DNA from: Duganella sp. Leaf126
Lineage (GTDB): Bacteria; Pseudomonadota; Gammaproteobacteria; Burkholderiales; Burkholderiaceae_D
Reading direction: 5' to 3'
Length of the DNA: 42,245 nucleotides
NCBI RefSeq assembly: GCF_001423125.1
Contig: NZ_LMNW01000031.1
Location: 1-42,245 of the forward strand
This document shows positions 17,579 to 26,930 of the stretch, piece after piece. A program made the position numbers and the translations under genes. Positions within the stretch are counted from its first letter, which is position 1; every line of letters starts with the position of its first letter. The notes below the pieces were generated by a model. It was given only the letters and a program-made list of their open reading frames with translations, searched no databases and was not told the origin of the DNA.

Positions 17579-18766
17579 ATGTCCGCCATGTCCGCCAAGC
17601 CTGCCGCCAGCTTTGCCAACGCCCTGATCGAGCGGCACCGCTTCGAGGAAGCGTTCGTGTTCTGGCACGCGCGTCACGCGGACGACGGGCCGGGGGCGCT
17701 GGCCACGCTGGCGTCGCTGTCGCGCCAGGCTGCGCGCGAGCACCAGCACCAGCTCGCTGCCGGGTATCACGCCATGCACACGGCGCTGCGGCGCGGCAGC
17801 CGCTGGTACCCGGGCATGCTGGCCGAGCGCCTGCTGCCGCTGTACGAGGTGGCCGTCACCAGCGACCGTCTCTGCCACGACGCCGCCCAGCTCGAATATC
17901 TGCACCAGCTCGGTGTACTGGGCGACGCCTTCCCGCCGATCATCGCCCGCTATCGCCGGCTGGCGGCGCGGCTGCAAGCGCGCACGCAACCACGTCCTGC
18001 ATCACACCCGGCAACGATGCTGAACCCGCCGCTGGAAGCGTACCGGAGACCATGGTGGGAACCGCAGCGGCAACCACAGATGGCGCCATGGCTGGAACCG
18101 GATCGGGGAACGCGATTCGGCAGCAGCGAACACAGCCGGCATGACCGGCGCACCCTGCTCAGCAGCGACGAACAGGACGCCATCGATGAAGTCTACGACC
18201 GCATCATCCACCTGCGCCCGACGCCGTGCGTGGCGCAGGCATTTTCCGGCCACGCGCTGGCGGCCGTCCGCCGCGCGCCGCCCGGCCATGGCATCACCGT
18301 TATCGACGATTTTTTATCCAGCGAGGCGCTGGACGAGCTGTGGCGCTTTTGCCTGCAATCGACGATCTGGTTCAGCGAACACGGCCACGGACGGCTGGGC
18401 GCCACCTACGATAACGGCTTCAACTGCCCGCTGCTGGTACAGATAGCGCAAGGCGTGTTCGGCGACGGCCGGCAATTACTGGAACTCAAGGCCGGCAAGC
18501 ATCCGCCGCGCCTGCCGGGCGAATCGCTGCATGGCGCAGCCGGGGGCTGGCAACTGCAGATCTGGCTCACGCCGGACACCGCCAATCTGGACAGCGCCAG
18601 CGGCGGCATGGTGATCCGCGACCGCGATGGCCGCACCCGCCACATCGCTTACCGGCAAAACCGCGCCGTGCTGTTCGACCCCCGGCTCGCGCACGGCGCG
18701 GCCAGCTGCGACTTCCGCGACGACCATGCGGGCGCGCGCATCACAATGACCATGCTGTACGCGTGA
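17579..18766 (+). CDS. 2OG-Fe(II) oxygenase-like protein, one iron ligand apparently lost
   Basis: A 395-residue cytosolic protein. The N-terminal 150 residues are helical and repeat-like. The C-terminal part (about 245-395) resembles the oxygenase-like domain found in some proteobacterial TPR proteins: GITVIDDFLSSEALDELW, NCPLLVQIAQGV, IWLTPDTANLDSASGGMV, NRAVLFDPRLAHGA and a final ARITMTMLYA. From my memory of that family the first iron motif is His-x-Asp about 13 residues before the TPD. Here the aligned positions read His318-Gly-Ala, so the Asp is missing, while the distal His372 and the 2OG-binding Arg387 remain. It may be inactive or bind metal differently. The ATG at 17579 follows a repeat array and has no clear ribosome site; ATG 17588 is an alternative. 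It stands alone between the c-di-GMP operon and a minisatellite. Confidence 0.6.
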   Translation: MSAMSAKPAASFANALIERHRFEEAFVFWHARHADDGPGALATLASLSRQAAREHQHQLAAGYHAMHTALRRGSRWYPGMLAERLLPLYEVAVTSDRLCHDAAQLEYLHQLGVLGDAFPPIIARYRRLAARLQARTQPRPASHPATMLNPPLEAYRRPWWEPQRQPQMAPWLEPDRGTRFGSSEHSRHDRRTLLSSDEQDAIDEVYDRIIHLRPTPCVAQAFSGHALAAVRRAPPGHGITVIDDFLSSEALDELWRFCLQSTIWFSEHGHGRLGATYDNGFNCPLLVQIAQGVFGDGRQLLELKAGKHPPRLPGESLHGAAGGWQLQIWLTPDTANLDSASGGMVIRDRDGRTRHIAYRQNRAVLFDPRLAHGAASCDFRDDHAGARITMTMLYA

Positions 18767-18802
18767 CACCGATGCGGTCGTGGCAAGCGGCGCCGCGAGC
18801 GT

Positions 18803-18991
18803 GGCGATGCCGTGTGCCTGGCAGGCCGTGGCGAGGCCCTTCGCATGACGGGTCTTGGTGATGCGCTTTGCATCGAGGGTCGTGGCGATGCCCTTTGCAT
18901 CGAGGGTCGTGGCAATGTCTTTTGCACGGCGGGTCTTGACGATGCCCTGTGCATGAAAGCCCGCGGCGATGCCGTATGCAAAATGGGCCAT
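18803..18991. repeat. 27-bp tandem repeat array, seven degenerate copies
   Basis: Seven contiguous 27-bp units start at 18803, 18830, 18857, 18884, 18911, 18938 and 18965. The best conserved begin GGCGATGCCCTTTGCATC and end GAGGGTCGT. The central copies contain GATGC-N5-GCATC, a hairpin-forming dyad. Because 27 is a multiple of three, several frames stay open: the plus strand would encode a nonapeptide like GRGDALCIE, the minus strand one like KGIATTLDA. No convincing ribosome site precedes either, so I treat it as intergenic. It fills most of the 291-bp gap between the oxygenase-like gene and the convergent CoA transferase gene. Confidence 0.9.
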
Positions 18992-19057
18992 GGCCTCTGT
19001 TGCGCCGCGCTGCCCGCTGGCTGCCGCGCTTCTGCGGTTTCCTGCCAGCCCGGACGT

Positions 19058-20308
19058 CTACACCACGCCGTCCTGACGCAGGGTGGCGATCTCGGTGTCG
19101 CTGTAGCCTAGCGCACGCAGCACTTCATCGTTGTGCTGGCCCAGCGTGGGGCCGATCCATTGCGTGCGGCCCGGTGTGGCCGACAGCTTGGGCGAGATGG
19201 CGGGCAGCTTGATCGGCGTGCCGTCGGCAAACCGGTGCTGCTCGAACATTTCGCGCGCGAGAAATTGCGGGTCGCGCATCATGTCGCGCACCGAATAGAT
19301 TTTACCGGCCGGCACGTCGGCCGCCTGCAGCACGGCCAGTGCGCTGTCGATATCGTGGGTGTCGCACCAGGCCTGGATGGCGTCGTCGATCTCCTGCGTG
19401 CGCTGCACGCGGCCGTCGTTGCGCGCCAGTTGCGCGTCGCCAGCCAGGTCGATGCGGCCCATGGCCAGCATCAGGCGTTTGAAGATGGCGTCGCCATTGC
19501 CGGCGATGACGATGTTCTCGCCGTCGCGCGTGGTGTAGGTGTTCGAAGGCACGATGCCGGGCAAGGCGCCGCCCGTGCGTTCGCGCACCACGCCGGCGTG
19601 GTCGAACTCGGGCACCAGCGACTCCATCAGGTTGAACACGGACTCGTACAGCGCCACGTCCACCATCTGCCCCTGCCCCTGGTGCTTGCCGCCGGTGACA
19701 TCGCGGTGGCGCAGCGCCATCATGGCGCCGATCACGCCGTGCAAGGCCGCCACCGAGTCGCCGATCGACACGCCCACCCGCACCGGCGGACGGTCCGGGT
19801 GACCGCTCACGTAGCGCAAGCCGCCCATCGATTCGCCGATGGCGCCGAAACCCGGCAGATCCTTCATCGGGCCGGTCTGGCCGAAGCCGGACAGCCGCAC
19901 CATGATGGTGGCCGGATTGAGCACCTTCAGTTGCTCGTAGCCGAGCTCCCATTTTTCCAGCACGCCCGGGCGGTAGTTCTCGACGATGATGTCGGCCTCG
20001 AGCGCCAGCTGGCGCGCCACCGCCCGCCCGCGCGCATCTTTCATGTTCAGCGTCAGCGATTTTTTATTGCGCGCCTGGACCGACCACCACAGCGAGGTGC
20101 CGTCCTTGAGCACGCGCCACTTGCGGATCGGATCGCCGTCGCCGGGCGCCTCGATCTTGATCACCTCGGCGCCGAACTCGGCCAGCATGCGCCCACAAAA
20201 AGGGCCCGCGATCAGCGTGCCCAGTTCCAGTACCTTGATGCCTGCCAGCGGCAGCGTGCCGGCGGTTGCGGCTGGCGCCGGCGTAGCGCCCTTTCGTACG
20301 TCGCTCAT
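19058..20308 (-). CDS. CaiB/BaiF family (family III) CoA transferase
   Basis: A 416-residue cytosolic enzyme of the family that moves CoA between carboxylic acids. Family features include [62 protein letters not shown] and [14 protein letters not shown]. The loop that carries the catalytic Asp in formyl-CoA transferase reads PGFGAIGES here, a form I recall from other Burkholderiales members, so the acid may be the Glu. The substrate is unknown. Its ATG at 20308 overlaps the recR stop by four bases (ATGA) and GGAGAA lies upstream, so it is translationally coupled to recR at the end of the dnaX-ybaB-recR unit. No functional link to DNA repair is obvious. Confidence 0.92.
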   Translation of the reverse strand: MSDVRKGATPAPAATAGTLPLAGIKVLELGTLIAGPFCGRMLAEFGAEVIKIEAPGDGDPIRKWRVLKDGTSLWWSVQARNKKSLTLNMKDARGRAVARQLALEADIIVENYRPGVLEKWELGYEQLKVLNPATIMVRLSGFGQTGPMKDLPGFGAIGESMGGLRYVSGHPDRPPVRVGVSIGDSVAALHGVIGAMMALRHRDVTGGKHQGQGQMVDVALYESVFNLMESLVPEFDHAGVVRERTGGALPGIVPSNTYTTRDGENIVIAGNGDAIFKRLMLAMGRIDLAGDAQLARNDGRVQRTQEIDDAIQAWCDTHDIDSALAVLQAADVPAGKIYSVRDMMRDPQFLAREMFEQHRFADGTPIKLPAISPKLSATPGRTQWIGPTLGQHNDEVLRALGYSDTEIATLRQDGVV

Positions 20309-20895
20309 GTGGTTCTCCGGTCCAGCATGGCGCGGGCGATGGTGCCGGCGTCCACGTATTCGAGCTCGCCGCCCATCGGCACCCCGCGCGCCAGCCGGCT
20401 GACCTGCAGACCGCGCGCCTTGAGCATTTCGCTGATGTAGTGGGCGGTAGCTTCGCCCTCGTTGGTGAAATTGGTGGCCAGCACCACTTCAGTGACCAGG
20501 CCATCGGCAGCCCGGGCGATCAGCTTTTCCAGGTGGATATCCTTGGGGCCGATGCCGTCGAGCGGCGAGAGCCGGCCCATCAGCACGAAGTACAGCCCCT
20601 TGTAGGTCAGCGTCTGCTCGATCATCAGCTGGTCGGCCGGCGTTTCCACCACGCACAGCAGTCGGCGGTCGCGCGTGTCGTCCATGCACACGTCGCAGAT
20701 GTCGTCTTCGGTAAAGGTGTTACACAGCGCGCAGTGGTGCACGGCGTTGACGGCCTGGTGCAGTGCGCGCGCGAGCATGTCCGCGCCTTCGCGGTCGTGC
20801 TGCAGCAGATGGAACGCCATCCGCTGCGCCGACTTCGGACCGACGCCGGGCAGGCGGCGCAGCGCTTCGGTCAGGAATTCCAGCGACCTGGACAT
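20305..20895 (-). CDS. recR: recombination protein RecR
   Basis: A 196-residue protein of full family length. It begins with the helix-hairpin-helix segment [20 protein letters not shown], then a four-Cys zinc motif ([16 protein letters not shown]), and a Toprim domain with [14 protein letters not shown] and [18 protein letters not shown]. RecR works with RecF and RecO to load RecA at gaps and breaks. It follows ybaB by 12 bases, in the usual dnaX-ybaB-recR order, and overlaps the CoA transferase start. Confidence 0.98.
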   Translation of the reverse strand: MSRSLEFLTEALRRLPGVGPKSAQRMAFHLLQHDREGADMLARALHQAVNAVHHCALCNTFTEDDICDVCMDDTRDRRLLCVVETPADQLMIEQTLTYKGLYFVLMGRLSPLDGIGPKDIHLEKLIARAADGLVTEVVLATNFTNEGEATAHYISEMLKARGLQVSRLARGVPMGGELEYVDAGTIARAMLDRRTT

Positions 20896-20907
20896 GCAGG
20901 AACCGGC

Positions 20908-21243
20908 TTAGAAAGGCATCTTGAAGCCGGCCGGCAGGCCGGGAATATTCATGCCGGCAGTCATGCCGCTCATTTTTTCGGCGGTGGTCGCCTCGGCCTT
21001 GCGCACGGCGTCGTTGAAAGCGGCAGCGACCAGGTCTTCCAGCATGTCCTTGTCGTCGGCCAGCAGCGACGGGTCGATCGACACGCGCTTGACGTCGTTC
21101 TTGCAGGTCATCACCACCTTGACCAGGCCGGCGCCGGACTGGCCTTCGACTTCGATCAGGGCCAGCGCGTCCTGCGCCTTTTTCATGTTGTCCTGCATGG
21201 CCTGGGCCTGCTTCATCAGGCCTGCGAGTTGGTTCTTCATCAT
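20908..21243 (-). CDS. ybaB: YbaB/EbfC family nucleoid-associated protein
   Basis: A 111-residue DNA-binding protein beginning [20 protein letters not shown], with the conserved [21 protein letters not shown] strand region and a C-terminal [19 protein letters not shown] tail. The fold forms a dimer that clamps DNA without a helix-turn-helix. Two adjacent ATGs are possible (21243 and 21240); GGAGAG lies upstream. It sits between dnaX and recR, as in most proteobacteria. Confidence 0.97.
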   Translation of the reverse strand: MMKNQLAGLMKQAQAMQDNMKKAQDALALIEVEGQSGAGLVKVVMTCKNDVKRVSIDPSLLADDKDMLEDLVAAAFNDAVRKAEATTAEKMSGMTAGMNIPGLPAGFKMPF

Positions 21244-21277
21244 GATGGGTCTCTCCGTGTTGAAATAATAAGGGTGG

Positions 21278-23953
21278 TCAGGCTGCAGCCGGGGTGGTCT
21301 GCGGCTGCGGCGGCACGATCGATCCGGGCACGACCCAGGCGTCGAACTCGGTCAGCATGCTGTTGACCAGCGGATCGTTGGCGACGATGTCTTCGGCCGC
21401 TTTCTGGCAGGCGGCGCGGAATGCCTGCGCTTCGGCGCTGGCCGTGTACCACACCGGGCCCAGCTCGGTATCGACACGCACCGGGCGCCCGAAGCGCTCG
21501 CACAGCGCCGCGGTCAGCTTTTCCACGTTGCCCGGCGTGCGCCAGGTTTCGATCGGCACGCGCAGCTTGAACACCACGGCGTTGCCATCGGCGCTGCACT
21601 CGATCAGTTCGGCCTGCATGGCCAGTTGCTGGGCCACGCCGCGCAGCGGCAAGGCAGCCGCCACACCGGGCCAGTTGCCGTCCCAGTCCAGCGCGGGCAC
21701 GGGCGTGATCACGTAAGCGTATGGCGCTTTGACCGGTCCTGCCGCCGCGCGCGCCGGCAGGACGATTTGCTGCTCGTCGGCATACTGGGGCGGCAACGAC
21801 GAGGCATAGGCCGAGGCCGGCGGTGCCATCGGCGACGACAGGTGCGCCAGCGGCACCGGCGCCGCGACGGCACTGTCGTCGGAGAACTCGGTCACCCAGG
21901 ACGGCACATCGTCGTCCGGCGGCGGGGCTTGATACTGCGGCTGACCGTCATCGGCCGCCTGGCTGCGCGGCCGGGGCTGGAACGCAGGCTGGGGCTGGCT
22001 CTGCTGCTGCGCCGGCGGCGATGCTGGCTGTGCCTGGCGCACCGGCGCTTCGAGCACGGCGGCCGCAGCAGCCCCGCCGGCTGGCGGCAAGTCTTCCCAC
22101 GGCGCCGGGCGCGCGGCCGCAACCGGGCTGCCGTGACCGGCTTGCGGTGACTGCGGACGCGCGGCTCCTGCCGGCGGCGCAGGCATGGCGGGCGCCGCCG
22201 CGGGTGCTGCCGCCGCCGGCGCAGCAGGCGATGGCGATGGGGCCGACCGGGCGCCACCGGGCCGCGACGCCGCGCGCGCCGCTTCCAGCGCCGCATTGAT
22301 CGCAGCCCGCGCCGGGCTGATCGGACCGGCAGGCGACGTTGGCGCCGGCGCGGAAACCGCAGCCGGCCCCGAGCCGGGGCCGGAGGCCGACGCAGCAGTG
22401 TTCCCTGCCACGGAACCGGCAGCCGGGCCGGACGCCGATCCAGGAGCCTGCCCCGCCATGGCCCCGGCAGCCGGGCCCGGCCCCGGCCCGGGCGTGTGCC
22501 CCGTCATGACCCCGGCAGCCGGACCAGACGCCGATCCAGGAGCTTGCCCCGCCACGGCAGCCGATGCCGGCCCGGCGGTGTGCTCGGACATGACCCCGGG
22601 TGACGCCCCCGGCACTGGCGCCGTTGTCGAAGGGCGCACCGGCACCGATGGCGAGGCCGATGCGCGCGCCATGGCGGCAGCGCCGGCGATCACGGCCTGC
22701 GGCGTCACGCTGGCGTGGCTGGCCTGCACGTTGGCTGCTGCCCGCGCCGGCCCGCCGCCAGCGGCAGCCGCAGCGCGCGCGGCAGCCACCGCCGCCGGAC
22801 GCGACAGCGCGGGCGTTGCAGGCGTGGCAGCCGCTTGCCCGTCGGCGCCGCCTACGCCGGGCCGAAAGGCCAGCATGCGCAGCAAGGTCATCGAGAAGCC
22901 CGCATATTCGTCGGGCGCCAGGCCCAGCTCGTTACGGCCATGCACGGCGATCTGGTAATACAGCTGCACCTCTTCCGCCTCGAACTGGCCGGCCAGGCGC
23001 ACGATGTCGGCATATTCCGGCAAGTCGTCGGGCAAGGCAGCCGGTACGGTCTGCGCCAGTGCGATGCGGTGCAACAGCGTGCCCAGGTCTTGCAGCGCGC
23101 CGTTGTACGACAGGCTGCGCGTGGCCATTTCGTCGGCCACGGCCAGCAGGTCGGCGCCATCCTGCTTCGCCAGCGCATCGAGCAGGCGGATCAGGTAGGA
23201 CTGGTCGAGCGCACCGAGCATGCCCTGCACTGCGTCGAGCGTCACATCGCCGGCCGCGTAGGCGATGGCCTGGTCGGTCAGCGACAGCGCATCGCGCATC
23301 GAGCCATGGGCGCCGGCCGCCAGCAGGCGCAGCGCCGGCTGCTCGAACGCGATCTGTTCCTGGCCCAGGATGTTTTCCAGGTGGCCGATGATATGCCCGG
23401 GCGGCATCTGCTTGAGGTTGAACTGCAGGCAGCGCGACAGCACCGTGACCGGAATTTTCTGCGGGTCGGTGGTCGCCAGGATGAATTTCACGTGTTCGGG
23501 CGGCTCTTCCAGCGTCTTGAGCATGGCGTTGAACGCGTGGTTGGTCAGCATGTGCACCTCGTCGATCATATAGACCTTGAAGCGCGCATTGCTCGGGGCA
23601 TACACGGCCTGCTCGAGCAACTGGGCCATCTCGTCCACGCCCCGATTGGACGCCGCATCCATTTCGATGTAATCGACGAAGCGGCCGGCGTCGATCGCGG
23701 TGCACGCCTCGCACACGCCGCACGGCGTGGCAGTGATGCCGCCGTTGCCGTCGGGTCCGACGCAATTGAGCGACTTGGCCAGGATGCGCGACAGCGTGGT
23801 CTTGCCGACGCCGCGGGTACCGGTGAACAGATACGCATGGTGCAGCCGGCCGCTGTGCAGCGCATGCGTGAGTGCGCGCACGACGTGCTCTTGGCCGACG
23901 AGCGTTTCGAAGTTCCGGGGACGGTATTTACGGGCAAGGACTTGATAGGACAT
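21278..23953 (-). CDS. dnaX: DNA polymerase III subunits gamma/tau
   Basis: An 891-residue clamp-loader subunit. The AAA+ ATPase occupies about 1-370: [15 protein letters not shown] start, Walker [10 protein letters not shown] with Lys51, zinc cysteines 64, 78, 81 and 84 (the first loop is longer than in E. coli), DEVHML, and the LSRCLQF sensor. Domain III ends near 375. A long Ala/Pro/Gly linker follows (about 380-700), with internal GPAAG and [11 protein letters not shown] repeats, then a tau C-terminal domain (about 720-880) that would contact the replicase. An upstream in-frame ATG at 24007 exists, but the conserved N-terminus fixes the start at 23953. I saw no A-rich slippery sequence like the one that makes gamma in E. 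coli. It heads the dnaX-ybaB-recR unit. Confidence 0.97.
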   Translation of the reverse strand: MSYQVLARKYRPRNFETLVGQEHVVRALTHALHSGRLHHAYLFTGTRGVGKTTLSRILAKSLNCVGPDGNGGITATPCGVCEACTAIDAGRFVDYIEMDAASNRGVDEMAQLLEQAVYAPSNARFKVYMIDEVHMLTNHAFNAMLKTLEEPPEHVKFILATTDPQKIPVTVLSRCLQFNLKQMPPGHIIGHLENILGQEQIAFEQPALRLLAAGAHGSMRDALSLTDQAIAYAAGDVTLDAVQGMLGALDQSYLIRLLDALAKQDGADLLAVADEMATRSLSYNGALQDLGTLLHRIALAQTVPAALPDDLPEYADIVRLAGQFEAEEVQLYYQIAVHGRNELGLAPDEYAGFSMTLLRMLAFRPGVGGADGQAAATPATPALSRPAAVAAARAAAAAGGGPARAAANVQASHASVTPQAVIAGAAAMARASASPSVPVRPSTTAPVPGASPGVMSEHTAGPASAAVAGQAPGSASGPAAGVMTGHTPGPGPGPAAGAMAGQAPGSASGPAAGSVAGNTAASASGPGSGPAAVSAPAPTSPAGPISPARAAINAALEAARAASRPGGARSAPSPSPAAPAAAAPAAAPAMPAPPAGAARPQSPQAGHGSPVAAARPAPWEDLPPAGGAAAAAVLEAPVRQAQPASPPAQQQSQPQPAFQPRPRSQAADDGQPQYQAPPPDDDVPSWVTEFSDDSAVAAPVPLAHLSSPMAPPASAYASSLPPQYADEQQIVLPARAAAGPVKAPYAYVITPVPALDWDGNWPGVAAALPLRGVAQQLAMQAELIECSADGNAVVFKLRVPIETWRTPGNVEKLTAALCERFGRPVRVDTELGPVWYTASAEAQAFRAACQKAAEDIVANDPLVNSMLTEFDAWVVPGSIVPPQPQTTPAAA

Positions 23954-24096
23954 ACTGGATTTTACCGTAGATAGCGGTTGCGACGCGCGAAGCGGCAATT
24001 GTAGCAACTCGGGACCGGATTAGATATGGCAGCAGCCCGCCCTGCGGCAGCCGGCGGTTCTGCCTTACAATTGACCTTTCGCCCTCTCCCATCGAC

Positions 24097-24762
24097 ATGA
24101 AAACACTCGCCAAGCTGGCCCTGCTGCTGCCCCTCGCCTTTGCCCTGCCCCTGCACGCCGCCGAGCGCGACTGGGCAAACTACAAGTCCATGGTCGAAGG
24201 GCTGCGCATCGACCGCTTTTATGCCGTGCCGGCCGCCGAGCGCGACAAGATCAAGCTGTTTATCAGCGTCAAACCGGTCAATCCGGCCATCAAGCCGCAG
24301 GACGTCGTGCTCATCGTGGTCAACGGCGCCGAGCGCCAGACCCTGCCGCCGCTCACGCCCGAGTACCGGCTCGATTTCGGCGCACCCAACCCGCGCTGGA
24401 TGCATGGCACCACGCGCATCGTCACCACGCTGCCCGATGGCGAAAAATCGGCGATCGGTTACGAGGGCCTGGCAGTGCTGCCGCCGGGCCTGCAATGGCA
24501 GTACGCCACCGTGATGGGCAGCGTGGCCCAGATGAATAACGCGATCAAGTCGATGGCCGGCGCCATGCGCTGGTTTGCGCCCAGCGTGGACGTGGTGGTG
24601 TTCAAGTTCGCCGGGCCGGCAACGCTGAAGGTGGGCGCCACCGAGTACAAGACCAACGCCAAACACATGATCATCCTGAAACCGGAAGCGACCAAGCTGA
24701 AGGAGAACCCGCTGATGACAGCGTCGGAGCGGCCGATCGAAGCGGAACTGCGCGACGAATAA
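24097..24762 (+). CDS. exported hypothetical protein
   Basis: A 221-residue protein with a clear signal peptide (MKTLAKLALLLPLAFALPLHA, cleavage near 22), so it is probably periplasmic. The mature part is beta-rich, with segments such as RDKIKLFISVKP, PQDVVLIVVNG and HMIILKPEATKLKENP. I do not recognise the family and see no catalytic motif. It is transcribed away from dnaX, with 143 bases between them, and ends just before a bidirectional terminator shared with the SRP RNA gene. No operon partner. Confidence 0.8.
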   Translation: MKTLAKLALLLPLAFALPLHAAERDWANYKSMVEGLRIDRFYAVPAAERDKIKLFISVKPVNPAIKPQDVVLIVVNGAERQTLPPLTPEYRLDFGAPNPRWMHGTTRIVTTLPDGEKSAIGYEGLAVLPPGLQWQYATVMGSVAQMNNAIKSMAGAMRWFAPSVDVVVFKFAGPATLKVGATEYKTNAKHMIILKPEATKLKENPLMTASERPIEAELRDE

Positions 24763-24777
24763 AAGAGAGACGCCATA

Positions 24778-24807
24778 AAAAAAGCTGCCTGAGGGCAGCT
24801 TTTTTTA
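24778..24807. terminator. bidirectional intrinsic terminator
   Basis: AAAAAAGCTGCC (24778-24789), loop TGAG, GGCAGCTTTTTT (24794-24805) and further T. The A-tract on one side and T-tract on the other let it end both the exported-protein gene (plus) and the SRP RNA (minus). Confidence 0.9.
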
Positions 24808-24826
24808 CGTTCTAACTGAATGAGGA

Positions 24827-24922
24827 GGCGAGCCTGATCTGCGGCACTTATGGTGAACGGCCGTGGCTGCTTCGTTCCCGACCTGACCAGGTTAGCCATG
24901 CCACAATGCGCAGGGGCCCGCC
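24827..24922 (-). ncRNA. ffs: 4.5S signal recognition particle RNA
   Basis: The reverse complement holds the universal SRP core, ACCTGGTCAGGTCGGGAAC followed by GAAGCAGCC, which binds Ffh. The ends GGCGGGCC and GGCTCGCC pair over eight positions, which sets the limits at about 24922 and 24827 (96 nt, normal for the small bacterial form). It is followed by the shared terminator at 24778-24807. Confidence 0.93.
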
Positions 24923-24937
24923 AGCGCACATTATATC

Positions 24938-26422
24938 CTACAGCCCCAGTTCCTGCCAAATGCCGTCGACGCGCGCCTTCACTTCCGGCGTCATGGTGAT
25001 GGTGGTACCCCATTCGCGGCTGGTTTCGCCGGGCCACTTGTTGGTGGCGTCGATCCCCATCTTGCTGCCCAGGCCGCTCACCGGCGAGGCGAAGTCGAGG
25101 TAGTCGATCGGCGTATTGTCCACCAGCGTGGTGTCGCGGGTGGGATCGACGCGGGTGGTGATGGCCCAGATCACTTCTTTCCAGTCGCGCACATTGACAT
25201 CCTCGTCCACCACCACGATGAACTTGGTATACATGAACTGGCGCAGGAAGCTCCACACGCCGAACATCACGCGCTTGGCGTGGCCCGCGTACTGCTTCTT
25301 GATCTGCACCACCGCCATGCGGTAGCTGCAACCCTCGGGCGGCAGGTAAAAATCGGTGATTTCGCTGAACTGCTTTTGCAGCAGCGGAATGAACACCTCG
25401 TTGAGCGCCAGCCCCAGCACGGCCGGTTCGTCCGGCGGTTTGCCCGTGTAGGTCGAGTGATAGATCGGGTCGCGGCGCATGGTGATGCGGTCGATGGTGA
25501 ACACCGGAAAACTGTCCTGCTCGTTGTAATAGCCGGTATGGTCGCCGTACGGTCCCTCGAGCGCGTGCTCGAAGCCGGACGGGTGGTTTTCGTCCGGATA
25601 GATATGCCCCTCGAGGACGATCTCGGCCGAAGCGGGCACGCGCAACTCGCTGCCGATCGCCTTGACCAGCTCGGTACGGCTGCCGCGCAGCAGGCCCGCG
25701 AACTGGTATTCGGACAGGCTGTCGGGCACCGGCGTGACTGCCCCTAATATAGTAGCGGGGTCGGCGCCGAGCGCCACGCACACCGGGTATGGTTTGCCCT
25801 TGTTCTGCAAGGCGTGCTCGCGGAAATCGAGGGCGCCGCCGCGGTGCGCCAGCCAGCGCATGATGACCTTGTTCGGTCCCAGCACCTGCTGGCGGTAGAT
25901 GCCCAGGTTCTGGCGCTTCTTGTTCGGGCCCTTGGTAATCACCAGGCCCCAGGTAATCAGGGGAGCGATGTCGCCCGGCCAGCAGTGCTGTATCGGCAAC
26001 CTGGCCAGGTCGACGTCGGCGCCCTCCCAGACGATCTCGTGGCACGGCGCGCCACGCAGTTCCTTGGGCGCCATGTCCCACACCGCCTTTACCAGCGAGC
26101 CCATGCCCACCAGGTCCTGGAACCCTTTCGGCGGTTCCGGCTCCTTGAGCCGGGCCAGCACATGGCCGATCTTGCGCAATTCGCTGACATCGTCGGCGCC
26201 CATGCCCAGCGCCACCCGGCGCGGCGTGCCGAACAGATTGGTCAGCACCGGCATCTGGTGGCCGACGGGATGTTTGAACAGCAAGGCGGGCCCGCCGGCC
26301 CGCAACACGCGGTCGGAGATCTCAGTCATCTCTAAGTGCGGGGAAACTGGCGTCAAAATGGTGCTAATTTCGCCCATTCGTTGCAGCTGAGAAAGGAAAT
26401 CGCGCAGATCGGAATATTTCAT
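24938..26422 (-). CDS. ubiD: UbiD, 4-hydroxy-3-polyprenylbenzoate decarboxylase
   Basis: A 494-residue enzyme of full length that decarboxylates 4-hydroxy-3-polyprenylbenzoate in ubiquinone synthesis, using the prenylated flavin made by UbiX. Family features include [18 protein letters not shown] at the start, [21 protein letters not shown] (cofactor and metal region near 175-195), the [16 protein letters not shown] segment with the active-site acid near 285-300, and [19 protein letters not shown]. It is a soluble hexamer in relatives. The ATG at 26422 opens the conserved N-terminus. It stands alone on the minus strand, 16 bases upstream (in chromosome terms) of the SRP RNA gene, with an AT-rich promoter region before it. 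Confidence 0.97.
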   Translation of the reverse strand: MKYSDLRDFLSQLQRMGEISTILTPVSPHLEMTEISDRVLRAGGPALLFKHPVGHQMPVLTNLFGTPRRVALGMGADDVSELRKIGHVLARLKEPEPPKGFQDLVGMGSLVKAVWDMAPKELRGAPCHEIVWEGADVDLARLPIQHCWPGDIAPLITWGLVITKGPNKKRQNLGIYRQQVLGPNKVIMRWLAHRGGALDFREHALQNKGKPYPVCVALGADPATILGAVTPVPDSLSEYQFAGLLRGSRTELVKAIGSELRVPASAEIVLEGHIYPDENHPSGFEHALEGPYGDHTGYYNEQDSFPVFTIDRITMRRDPIYHSTYTGKPPDEPAVLGLALNEVFIPLLQKQFSEITDFYLPPEGCSYRMAVVQIKKQYAGHAKRVMFGVWSFLRQFMYTKFIVVVDEDVNVRDWKEVIWAITTRVDPTRDTTLVDNTPIDYLDFASPVSGLGSKMGIDATNKWPGETSREWGTTITMTPEVKARVDGIWQELGL

Positions 26423-26557
26423 CGGTTTTTTTAATATTTTCTTACAATAGAGTCCACTGTTTAAAAATACAGTTCAAGTGATTGATTTTATTGGTTTTCT
26501 AGCGCACACATGGTAAAAAGCTAGATTTAAAAGTTATAGCTTTCAATTGCGTTAGTA

Positions 26558-26586
26558 TTGACTTGATATATTACGCCCCCTACAAT
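26558..26586 (+). promoter_or_regulatory. strong sigma-70 promoter upstream of the lytic transglycosylase
   Basis: TTGACT (26558-26563), a spacer of exactly 17 bp, then TACAAT (26581-26586), in an AT-rich setting. It is one of the best housekeeping promoter matches in the window. The start site would be near 26593, about 340 bases before the transglycosylase ATG. Confidence 0.75.
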
Positions 26587-26592
26587 CTGCCC

Positions 26593-26930
26593 TACTTGAA
26601 GAGAACACTGCCTCCGGGCGCGTGGCGATGCCCAAGTGGCTGCACGAAGTTGTTGCTCATTCATTCACGGAGTCGGGGCTCCACATGACATTTTAAGGAG
26701 TGTTTTCAAAAGGCGTCTGCCTTACCCCCGGAAGAGGTTGTATTGCGACTGGTCCACTCCCATTGCGAGGGACACAGCTCAAGCAAGCAATAACGGCGTC
26801 CATGCCCGCACCTACCGTGCGATGGACGATGATATTTCTGATGCACGGCACAGCACCCCAAGGGCTGCGTATTTCTTTATGTCATACGCTGGCAGGGACC
26901 CGCTTTCACTGCATTTCAGAGGGGAACTCT
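26593..26930 (+). other. long structured leader or possible small RNA, function unknown
   Basis: About 340 bases between a strong promoter and the transglycosylase start. An open frame runs through it but has no codon bias or ribosome site, so I do not call a gene. A long-range stem pairs GAGAACACT (26601-26609) with AGTGTTTTC (26699-26707). Inside it, GTGG and GCCC can pair with GGGGC and CCAC, making a rod. I could not match it to 6S RNA, tmRNA or a known riboswitch. It may be a regulatory leader or a separately processed RNA. Confidence 0.45.

Noticed and set aside
18803..18991. CRISPR array
   Set aside because: The repeats are contiguous without unique spacers, and no cas genes are present.
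18812..19111. Possible small Cys-containing repeat protein in the 27-bp array
   Set aside because: No ribosome site, and the frame is kept open only by the repeat period; it also runs into the CoA transferase gene. Kept as a finding, not as a gene.
26593..26930. 6S RNA or tmRNA
   Set aside because: No tag-peptide frame or tRNA-like end for tmRNA, and I could not build the closing stem and bubble of 6S RNA with confidence.
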